Below, in pieces: positions 55,148 through 64,000 of a stretch of 64,000 bases of DNA. The DNA comes from Hypericum androsaemum (taxonomy: Eukaryota > Streptophyta > Magnoliopsida > Malpighiales > Hypericaceae), in the NCBI GenBank assembly GCA_963995505.1, contig OZ023192.1, positions 9,841,001-9,905,000 on the forward strand, in the 5' to 3' direction. Position numbers and translations under genes: made by a program. The notes under the pieces were generated by a model that worked only from the letters and a program-made list of their open reading frames with translations, was not told the origin of the DNA and did not search any database. Positions within the stretch are counted from its first letter, which is position 1. Each line of letters opens with the position of its first letter.

Positions 55148-57880
55148 ATGTATATTGTGTTGTTTAGATATGGATGCACAACCATACGGACATCTTCTAG
55201 GGAATGGAGGACCCTTAATCCGTCGGTATTAGTGCACCAGGATGTGCACCATTCTCAAGAGGTGTGGATCCGTGAGGTTCGTAAAGGGATTAACGATAAT
55301 CAGGACACATTGTTGAAGATACACCGATGGAGATGGATGGTGTCTCATATCCAGAACTAAGCCTTTATACCCTATATGAAGGAGGCAGGTTTCTGGGATG
55401 TGTGGTGCATTGGGTGGGTCGTTCTCGAAACGGCATTTGTTACAGCCTTGGTGGAGCAGTGGCGGCCCGAAACCCATACGTTCCATATACTTGTGGGTGA
55501 GATGACTATTACTCTCCAGGACGTTGCTGTGTTGTTCAGGCTTCCTATCGATGGACATCCAAAAAACGAGTTGCAGACACCTCCTGATTGGCACGAGTTG
55601 TGCGTACGCCTATTTGGCATTAACTCGACGGATACCCCTGGAATGGTTTGGAAAAACCAAATTGCCCTAAAATAGTTCGAGGATCATTTTGACCCTGCTA
55701 CTATCCCGGTTGATGCTGGTTGATGCTCGACATGTTCACTTATTGCCAGGGCTATGACGTTAGTATGTATGTGGGCTTGGGAACGGATCATCCCAAATCA
55801 TCCGGTTTTGTTATATCCAGCAATGCAACAACCAGGGCAAGCACTGGACATCGGGTACAAATTACTACTTAATGCGCTTTAGCCGCTGATTAACATTATA
55901 GACTTGGCGTAGTATATTTATGTCACTGTGTAGGTGGAGTGAAAAATTAAATAGAGCTGCCAGCAAAAAAATAACAGCCTTATCTGTTTACAGATGCAGG
56001 TTGAATGAGCTTAGAGAATCAGATGTAAGTAATTTATTTATTAAATTGTAATGAATAGTTTTGACTTAAATCATATTGTGTTGCTTATATATTGTATTAG
56101 TTAATTCTTGTTGATTATATCACCATCACCATTTGGACGAGCTACGAGTGTGTACATTTGTTACAAGTTGTATGGATGCCATATAACGATGCGATCCTTG
56201 GCAATCTCCCAACAATATGCCATCGTGATTGTGGCTTGTGGTTGGCACGATTCCCATTGATATGCCTTTTGCATGTGGAGTGGCATTATCCTGATCGGGT
56301 GTTATAACAGTTCGGCTTACTCCAGGGTATTCCAGCTAGACCTGAGATTGATGAGGCGACACATAGTGCGATGGATGGTCGGGGTCAGGCTGGCCAAAAT
56401 TGGAATAGTATATACGAAGACCATGTGAAGATCTGGGTAGAATTTTGGACGAGATCTGTGTATCACGGAGTACCTGCATCACCATATATCCATTATCATG
56501 ATGGATATACGGATTGGTACAGGAAGATTACTCGGCGATTCATCAGCCTTGCTAGTGCAATGTTACACATGAGTGTAAGTCAATTTATCTATGTTAAATA
56601 AATATGTTGTCTATTTTAATTTGCGTAATGATGTTCCAGAATGCTAATGATAATATGATTTTGTTTGTAGGCGGATGCTGTTGAGCATATATGCCACAGG
56701 TTTTTAGACATTTCCGAAATTCAGAATTTGTCTCAAACTGTACTTGGGTTTGCCGGCGAGCAGAGACGGTACCTAGGTCTCCCGGACAGCCAGGTACCTG
56801 TGACACAGGCGGAGCACATGACATATGAAATTCTACAATCAGAGAGGATATCTGTCGTCAGACGTAAAACCACCATTTTTGATAAGCGGCAATTAATACC
56901 CCGGCCTGAGCCCGTACATGGTTATCAAGTAGAGCCCATGGTCTGGGAAGATTATCAATCGAGGACGCAGATTCCAGCAAACACGGAGATGTCTCTCGGC
57001 ATAGATACCTCCGCCTCTTATCCGTTCTCCCAGCACACAGATTTTAGCATCCGTGGCTCTACTTCCCAGCCATCCCACTAGCACTCAAGTTACGGCTTGG
57101 CCAACCTTGGGGTGCAGCCTTCCCTGTTGTTTACTCCCCCTAGGCAGAGGTATTTAATTCTTTTAATTTGCAGTGTTAATTGTGTAGTTAATTACTACAT
57201 GTTCAATTAATTTTTTTTCATTATTGTCTAAATTTCTTTATTTTGTTATTAGGGGTGGTCTCATTGGAGACGGTACAATGAAAACTAGGTCTGTTCAGCC
57301 ATTGTCTTACGGACTGGGCCCCTCCGGTTCTCAGATGTCCCACACGCACTCTAGTTTTGGTTGGGCCCAAACTGGATCTCAGAGGTCCCAAATGCTCTCC
57401 GCTTTTGCTTTAGCACAAATTGGGGCTCATACGTCCAACACACAGCCCAGTTTTGGTTTGCCTCGATCTGGTATCCAGGCACCCGAACTGTTTCTGATGC
57501 CTACACAGAGGTTGGTTCTCTTTAATTTGATGGGTGTTAATTCTGAATTACATTTATAAATTTTGAATTTATTGTATGATATTATTGTGTTGATAACATA
57601 ATTATGATAATTTTGTATGATATTTTTTAATAAGACTTGCCACGTGCTACTTCAACTCATGATAGTGTTGACTCTTCATTTAACGATCCAACCTCTGGTC
57701 TAGCGTCAGCCTAATCGGGGAGCTAAAGAGGCTGGTGTGCGATGTTTTACAGGAGGACACGTGAATGTACCAGGAAAGGGGAAGGCAAAGGCTCACCTGG
57801 TGAAGCCTCGAAAGAAGAAGCCTCAGAAGAAGAAGATGTATTTATTCTTCTGTTCTTCTGTACTGGACATTCTGTGGATG
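55148..57880 (+). pseudogene. Plant mobile domain (PMD/MAIN-like) pseudogene
   Basis: The sequence resembles proteins annotated 'serine/threonine phosphatase 7 long form' that carry the plant mobile domain. The first block (55148-55675) reads ..HHSQEVWIREVR..., then the family signature WRPETHTFHILVGEMTITLQD and LPIDGHP. In-frame stops occur at 55358 and 55674. Degraded blocks follow: CMWAWERIIPNHP (near 55770), LSVYRCRLNEL (55970-56025), and 56150-56575 with a stop in the middle and IHYHDGYTDWYRKITRRFI. Then come a tail exon ADAVEHICHRFLD (56672 on), two Ser/Gly-rich exons (57100-57150, 57252-57512) and a basic end (PRKKKPQKKK, 57808-57838). Exon borders still look GT-AG. PMD genes are linked to transposons and to silencing. 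This copy is dead. Confidence 0.8.
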
Positions 57881-58084
57881 CTTTTATGACTGTCTTAACT
57901 TCACATTTTTTTAATGATTTGTGTTTAAATTTTCGCAACCTTTCAGACATTATACCTTTCTAGATAATTATGTCGCCCAAACATTAAACAAAGTACGATA
58001 TAAGGACAAACGACATGACAAACCTAAGAAGTGCAACACTGAAATAGGATGACAACAATCTCAAATAACAGATAACAACAAAAT

Positions 58085-59025
58085 GTCTTCATTTTTCTTA
58101 ACAAGCTGATGCCATTCTCATCAGAATCCCCGGTAAGGACATGTTTGAGTATGCCTTGAAAACTCTTTTCACATTCTCGTGATCAACACTGAAATGTATT
58201 CGATTTTCTTCATACGAGACATAAATATGTTCATAAAATACTAAATTAAGTCAGTGATTTATTAAAATAATTTATTGAAGATACTGTAATGGTAATATAT
58301 GCTTACATCTTTCACTAGCAACACACATCCATCAAAGTAGGTACGCTCAATGTCTTGTAAACTCTCCGTGATTTTACTAGTAGGGTCCTTTAGAAATTTA
58401 CAGATATGAAGTCTCTGATAAATATAAAAAATTATTAAGAAATAAATAATACATTGTGAAATAATATCTGAAAAATAGCTCGAAAACTATCGTCGTATAC
58501 GTGTTCCTTCTTTTTCACGTACAGAACCATCTGCAAGTCTCATAGTTAACAATAACATTACTTGCAAATTGTACCACTTTTATATATGCACAAATGTTAC
58601 TTGTGGAATTGTGATGCTTTCAGAGATTTTTTTGACATCCTCAATAGATACTCTATCAACGTTAGCCCCATACATCAAACCTACAAAATTTAAAAATTAG
58701 ATACATTATATTGTAAGCAACAAATATAAGTTTTTTTGTAATATCGTGAGATAGAACAAATTCAATAGCTGTTGTCCACGGTTCTTGTTGAAAATGTCCT
58801 TGGCTTTGTGGTCTGCTTCAGCTAGAATGGCTATCCTTCGAAGGGATGATTTAGCTTTAGCTTCAGCTTCCTTTTTCTGCAGCTCTAACCTCTTTTGTTG
58901 TTGGTGCCGCCCAAAGAACTCTGAGCCATAGTGTGCCTTCGAATTGACACCATGCCCCTCAGGATATGGTGCTGGAGGAGGAGGACGACGAGCATCAGAG
59001 GATGGTGCTGGACAAGTTGGTTCTT
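58085..59025 (-). pseudogene. Unrecognised multi-exon gene fragment
   Basis: Exon-like blocks on the - strand: about 59025-58755, a Pro-rich start then a charged helix (QKRLELQKKEAEAKAKSSLR, ILAEADHKAKDIFNKN); 58681-58603 (MYGANVDRVSIEDVKKISES); about 58533-58470; about 58412-58310 (FLKDPTSKITESLQDIERTY); and 58225-58088 (ENRIHFSVDHENVKRVFKAY, ending MRMASAC then stop). Several intron borders keep AG acceptors, but two donors are poor, so it may be decayed. I do not recognise the family. It lies tail-to-tail with the PMD pseudogene and is cut at 59026 by the gypsy derivative, so its 5' end is probably missing. Confidence 0.45.
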
Positions 59026-61292
59026 GTAATATTGAGCCTATTTATAGAGGCTTATCCAATGAGAAGAGGTAGAATATTTTGATCAAAAAATGTGAGCAAG
59101 TCTCTCCCTTGGTTCTACGGATTTTCTCGAACACAACGGAGCAATTCCGTGGAGTTCACCATCGACTTATCAAGCAGCCCATCATCACCGTTTGTGGCAT
59201 CATCAACATATCAAGGTTCTTTGTTTCAACTCAAGCAGCGGGTCACGGTCGTAATACGGAGGTTCTTGTTTGGTTGTGAGCATCGGGTCGAGATCCCCAT
59301 CACAAACTGATCTAGAATGATCTGGGATTTCAACACTTCGTAGATGGGTCTCGTGCATCGTTGACGGGGTTCGTATCATTTGGTATCAGAGCTCAAGGTG
59401 CTATTTCACTATCTATCCTTTAAATTTTGTTTTTATCGTTAGTTTTCAATTAGTTGTTCTTATTGTAATCTGAGTTGCAGAAAGAAAAAAAAGAGAAAAA
59501 ATCCAAAAAAAAAAAGAAAGAAAGAAGGAAGCCTACAAAAGAAAAGAAAAGAAGGCTAAAAAAAAGGCTGAAAGAAAAAGTTGAAAGGAAATAAAAAAGA
59601 TGAGCAAAAATATGTCCCACTACTACTCACGAAGAAACTTTGAAGATGATGAGTCATTGGCTGATCCAAAAAAGTTTATGGAGGCCATAATGAGTGAGAT
59701 GAATTGCATAATGAGTGGGGAGATCAATAAGTTTCATAGACGGATAGACCGAATAGAGAGTAAACTTTCGAAGTGGGTAGATGTTGTTCCTAATGTATGC
59801 AAGGATACAAGAGCTCAACAAAGAAAGATTGGGGTTAGAGGTGATAGCACTCTTAGAGTTACAGCATGGGATGATGAAGATAGCTGGGAGAAACTTATGT
59901 TATTGGCAAGAAAAATTGACTTGCATACAAGAGAAGTTAGTGAAGTGCAATGAGAGAAGATCATTCAAGCTAAGTGCGACATTGAGAATAAGGTATGTGG
60001 TTCTGAAGTTGATATGAAAGCTTCTTCTTTTGAAGTTCTTGAAGAGGCTTTGACATGGGAGGAGTTTGGTGAATATTCTATTGACTTATTTGATGGAGAT
60101 TGCTTTGATGAGCATACAATATCACTACTTTACTTAAGAAATTTATTTGATGAATCATCTGTGGTGAATAATGTTATTCACATGAAGAAGTGCATAACTC
60201 CAATTGATGGTGATCATGAAGAATTTGTTGTTGTGGTTGAGAAGGAAGAGGTTCAGCCAATATCTTACATATATCCAGATTTTCATGTTGAATATGTTGA
60301 GCATATTGACTTCTTGGGAGTTGACAAGTTTGAATATGTTGGAGGATCAGCATTGATCAACTTGTGCAATGCTTTGAAGATTGGTGAAAGGCTTATTCAA
60401 AAAAGAGAGTCTTTAACTTTTGATTTGGAGATGAATTCAGATTGTTTATGTTCAAAGTATCTATTCTGTTGGAGCGGAAGATATCAAGTGCAACCATATC
60501 GTTTGAAGATTCAACCTTATTTCAACATGATTTTTAATTGGCACAAGCATGACATATGCAAGGATTTGAGGACAAATCCCTTTCAAGAGGAAGGGAATGA
60601 TGTGAATCCTAGTAGCCTTATAAAGTGTCACCAATTGTGAGAGCATTTGCAAATTGCTTCAACTTACAACTTAACGGTCTGATTTCCAAGCTTACATCAG
60701 AGAGTTGGGCCCAAGCAAATTTATTAAAGTCCATGGACCAAGAGCCACAAAATTTAGCTGAGTTTATGACCTTAATACAAGTTCTAGAAGGTCCATTCAG
60801 CAGCCAAGATCCACAAGAGTGATTCCCTCTGATTTGGGCATTCCATTTAGGAAATAAAATTTTAGCCATAAGTATTGTTTAGAAAATTAGTTCCAACAAC
60901 TAATGGCTTGTTTGTCATGTTTGCGCCTTCCTAAAAGGCTTAGTTTTGATTCCATTTTTTAGTTTATCTTTTCAGCCAAACTTCTGGCCAATTTAGGAAG
61001 TATTTTGATTTGAAATCTCTTTGTAATATTAAGCCTATTTATAGAGGTTTATGCAATGAGAAGACGCAGAATATTTTGATCAAAAACATTAGCAAGTCTC
61101 TCCCTTGGTTCTACGGAACTTCTCGAATACAGCGGAGCGATTCCTTGGAGTTCACCATCGACTTATCAAGCGGCCCATCATCACCGTTTGTGGCATCATC
61201 AACATATCAATGTTCTTTGTTTGGTTGTGAGCATCGGGTCGAGATCTCCATCACATACTGATCTAGAACGATCTGGGATTTCAACACTTCGT
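59026..61292 (+). mobile_element. Non-autonomous Ty3/gypsy derivative with truncated outer LTR ends
   Basis: LTR-like repeats at 59026-59375 and 60598-61292 share a 270-bp core (GAGCAAGTCTCTCCC to GATTTCAACACTTCGTA). The first is followed by the Met tRNA primer-binding site TGGTATCAGAGC (59380). The second is preceded by the polypurine tract AAGAGGAAGGGAA and starts TGATGTGAA, like the gypsy at 172-6759. The first LTR lacks its beginning and the second lacks its last ~40 bases, so no target duplication exists. Only one ORF lies inside (59600-60640), with no RT or integrase. Confidence 0.85.
59600..60640 (+). pseudogene. gag-like ORF fused to a pol C-terminal tail in the gypsy derivative
   Basis: The frame starts MSKNMSHYYSRRNFEDDESL with a coiled-coil-like segment (FHRRIDRIESKLSK). 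A single TGA at 59951 interrupts it, and it continues to 60640 through acidic sequence to ICKDLRTNPFQEEGNDVN. That last motif equals the pol C-terminus of the gypsy at 172-6759 (DDLRTNHFQEEGNDVN). The segment after the LTR start, in a shifted frame (60625-60822, VRAFANCFNLQLNGLISKLT), resembles the TRARAKKF..LNGL tail. Protease, RT and integrase were lost between. Confidence 0.75.
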
Positions 61293-61811
61293 ATACTTCT
61301 ATTGACTGAGTACCAGCCCACGTGAAGTTCTAGCTATCTCAATCCCTAGGAAATATTTGAGGGATCCCAAGTCTTTAATCCCGAACATCTTGTCCAAATA
61401 TCTCTTAATTTCATCAATCTTCGGCTGACTTGTCCCTGCCAAAATAACATCGTCAATATATATTAGCGCAATCAGCACTACTTCGCCCCTTTTATACAAG
61501 AATAGTGAATGATCTGCTCTTAATTGGCCAAATCCCTTCTTCAGTAACGCTTTCGTGAACTTGTTGTACCAACTCCTCGAGGCTTATCGCAAACCATACA
61601 AGGACTTCTTCAGTTTGCAAACTTTAGTATTACTAGCCCTTCTAAATCCTTGCAGAATTTGCAAGTACATTTTTTCTTCTAGGTCTCCATGTAAGAACGC
61701 GTTGTTCACATCCAGCTGATGCACTAGCCAGTTTTTCTTGATTGCTACGGACAATAAACACCGCAAGGTCACGAACTGTAGACAAAACAAGAAAATCAGT
61801 AACAAAACCAA
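61293..61811 (-). pseudogene. Ty1/copia reverse transcriptase fragment
   Basis: A single - strand frame from 61811 to 61293 reads [30 protein letters not shown], then a stop (61584), SRSWYNKF, the catalytic ALIYIDDVILAG, and DLGSLKYFLGIEIART. This is most of the copia RT palm domain. It ends exactly at the truncated LTR of the gypsy derivative. No LTR of its own is visible. Confidence 0.88.
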
Positions 61812-62890
61812 AAAGAGAAGAAACAGTAAAGATGATAAAATTCACCGAAGAAGAGAATATGGATACAGAAAAGATTCAAACTAGGTAATTGTTATTCTAA
61901 GATTTTCATTTTATTTGTGCATATAAAATAGGAGAGGAAGAAATTTGAAAGGTTTTATTTTTGTGTAAGATTGCAACTATGAGAACGAGACTTAAATTAC
62001 TGTTAAAGTATTGAACATGTTTAATGGCGATATTTTTGAAGATGAAAATATAGGATTGGACAGCAAACTAATAGGGTTGAAAAATATAGTTGGATAGGTA
62101 AGTAAATTGTGATTTAAATAAAATTGGGATATGATTATGTTTTTCGGACAAGCATGAAATGGAGCTAGAAGAAGATAATAAATAAATAAAGAAGTGACAA
62201 AGCTTGGCGAGAAATAGAAAAAAAAACACAAGTTTAGTTAGTTGAATACTTGTCTCCAGTCAACAGAAATAGATGGAAATGTTGGTTTTCATCAGGATTG
62301 CATTTAGAAGTTAGCTAACTATGGATTTGTTAAATTAGTTATGAAAATTGGAAGACTTAAAATCTTCTCAGTATTCAAGAATAAGAGAAACAGAGAGTGC
62401 ATGTAGAATAATTGATTAGACAAAGTTAAGTTATTTTTAAATGACATAAAGAATGGATTTGTTTTGAACATGAGACCAAAAGATAATGGAACTAAAAATA
62501 AATATTGTTAGTGAGAAAAATGATTTCGGATATGACAGGCTATGGAAAACATGTGGAGAAGATTTTGTTGAATACTTTGGTGAATATTTGGGAGGATCGA
62601 CGATCTGGATTATTTGTCAAGTCAAAATCGGTAAACAAATAATATGTGACTCGTGCTTTCTTGGGCGCACTCCTTTTATTTGTTATGATTTGAATATGGT
62701 ATTGTTAGTGCATATTGTGCATTTTTTATAGGAGCGTTACGATGTGACATTATGATTTGTAAGTGTTTGATTAATTTGGCCTCGAGTGGGCACTGGAGAT
62801 GTTGCTTGTTCATTTGACATATTTGATTTGTTTGGAGCCTATGAATTATGTGATACGAATAACTATATGATATAGATAGCTCCGCTATGT
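61812..62890. other. AT-rich region, probably including the start of the terminal LTR
   Basis: No gene is recognised. The LTR that ends at 63898 must begin somewhere here or just upstream, but the matching second LTR lies outside the window, so the start cannot be fixed. The short open frame at 62486-62731 shows no known domain. Confidence 0.4.
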
Positions 62891-63898
62891 GATATGGTTG
62901 CCTACGGCGGGCAGAACTATTTGGCCGATGAGGTTGGTTTGATATGATATGGTTGCCTACGGTGGGCAGAACTATTTTGCCGATGAGGTTGGTCTGATAT
63001 GATATGGTTGCCTACGGCGGGCAGAACTATTTTGTCGATGAGGTTAGTCTGATATGATATGGTTGCCTACGGCGGGCAGAACTATTTGGCCGATGAGGTT
63101 GGTCTGATATGATATGGTTGCCTTCCGGCGGGCAGAACTATTTGGCCAAGGAGGTTGGTTGATGATGGTGCCTTTGAGATATGGTATGTTCGTGTTGGAG
63201 AGTGAGTGACACGATTTAGATTCTGCTGAATATTTATCCAGTGCTGTGATTTGATTTTGGAATTATTCGTTCATGTGTCAAATTACGTGACGGTATGGAA
63301 TGTTGTGTAGTTTGCTCATATTTTTGTGCCTTTGTGATTATATGCTATATTTGGTCATCTCGTAAGTATGATTTTATGATACTGTACATGTCTGCATGAT
63401 TCAATTGCCATGTTAGTTATATGCATATGTTAGGTATATTTATGCATTGAGTGGCTAAATAAATTATGATGCATATGTTATTTGTTTACTGGGTGTTCCA
63501 AAATACTCACCTCCCTCTCACCAATTTTGTAGGAACTCGTACACGAGTTGTATTGATTCGGAGATCTACAATGATTGTACCAAGTCCACTTTGTTCTTCA
63601 GGACTTGCATCAAGGTCTCCATTTTGTATTTTTTCTCCTTGATCTAGAAGCTCCGTAGTTATATAGTTTAATTTGATCTTGGGAAAAGAACATATGAATA
63701 GGTATAAAAAGAAAAAACTTGGCTTATATTTTGTAAATTTGGAATATGAAACTAAAGATAATTAAGTTTTAAATTTTATATTTAAAGAATAATTATTATA
63801 AATTCTAAATACATTTGAGGCTGGCTAGATTTCTTTATGATTAAAGGAGTTAAAGTCTAGCGCCGGTCACCGACCACCGATTTGGGTCGTGATAGACA
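62300..63898 (+). mobile_element. 5' LTR of a Del/Tekay-like gypsy element continuing beyond the window
   Basis: The sequence ends ...GTGATAGACA at 63898, immediately followed by the Met tRNA primer-binding site TGGTATCAGAGC (63899-63910). It shares its 3' half with the solo LTR at 28817-30293, and the phrase GGTGTTCCAAAATACTCACC occurs near 63490. The start (about 62300 or earlier) is a guess. Internal sequence begins at 63911, and the coding part lies outside. Confidence 0.7.
62891..63165 (+). repeat. 55-bp tandem repeat, five copies
   Basis: Units starting GATATGGTTGCCTACGGCGG begin at 62891, 62946, 63001, 63056 and 63111, exactly 55 bp apart. They differ at a few positions; the fifth has an extra base and is incomplete. 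The array lies inside the LTR of the terminal gypsy element. Confidence 0.95.
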
Positions 63899-63910
63899 TG
63901 GTATCAGAGC
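63899..63910 (+). other. Primer-binding site of the terminal gypsy element
   Basis: TGGTATCAGAGC is complementary to the 3' end of initiator Met tRNA and directly abuts the LTR end, which sets the element's orientation as +. Confidence 0.85.
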
Positions 63911-64000
63911 TCTAGGTTAGAACCTTGTTTGAATTATTGGGTGTCGACTATCATAAGTTGTGCTACGGAGCATAGAATTCCCCATATCTTTGTGTCCCTT

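Overview
The window looks like nuclear DNA of a flowering plant, most likely a eudicot: the genes carry GT-AG introns, they belong to plant families (KDM3/JMJ25-type histone demethylase, COMT-type O-methyltransferase, plant mobile domain), and most of the sequence is nested retrotransposons and MITEs. I cannot name the species. Only two genes look intact: a JmjC demethylase on the + strand (about 9.6-21.1 kb) and an O-methyltransferase on the - strand (42.75-44.44 kb). There are no bacterial features and no CRISPR.

Layout. 0-8 kb: a complete Ty3/gypsy element (172-6759, - strand, TSD CTTTT) sits inside the reverse transcriptase of an older Ty1/copia relic. 8.2-8.9 kb: a foldback MITE. 9.6-21.1 kb: the JmjC gene, 12 coding exons. 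One 5.55-kb intron is full of repeats (a hAT-type MITE with 8-bp TSD, a 1.2-kb TRIM-like LTR element with TTACA TSD, and further MITE debris) and lies between the two halves of the catalytic centre. 21.7-27.5 kb: a retroposed segment with 16-bp TSD, a copia scrap, 120-bp tandem repeats and the first of four long-terminal-inverted-repeat elements. 27.8-35.6 kb: a badly decayed - strand gypsy split by two solo LTRs. 36.5-39.2 kb: a deleted copia derivative with TATCT TSD. 40.07-40.72 kb: a Cassandra-like TRIM whose LTRs carry 5S rRNA-like sequence. 40.86-42.23 kb: second long-TIR element. 42.75-44.57 kb: the O-methyltransferase gene and its TATA box, with a SINE in intron 2. 45-52 kb: AT-rich intergenic DNA with a third long-TIR element, an RNase H relic and a second copy of the deleted copia family. 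52.1-52.9 kb: a PIF/Harbinger-type MITE. 53.6-54.6 kb: fourth long-TIR element. 55.1-57.9 kb: a plant-mobile-domain pseudogene, followed by an unrecognised multi-exon - strand gene fragment (58.1-59.0 kb). 59.0-61.3 kb: a non-autonomous gypsy derivative with both outer ends missing. 61.3-61.8 kb: a copia RT fragment. 62.3-64 kb: an LTR with a 55-bp tandem repeat that runs into a primer-binding site and so starts another element beyond the window.

The two live genes have no obvious functional link. Points most worth following are the four long-TIR elements, which share ends but differ inside; the O-methyltransferase that keeps its catalytic His but lacks both partner Glu residues; the repeat-filled intron inside the demethylase catalytic domain (reminiscent of Arabidopsis IBM1); and gypsy elements whose reading frame runs through the polypurine tract into the LTR.
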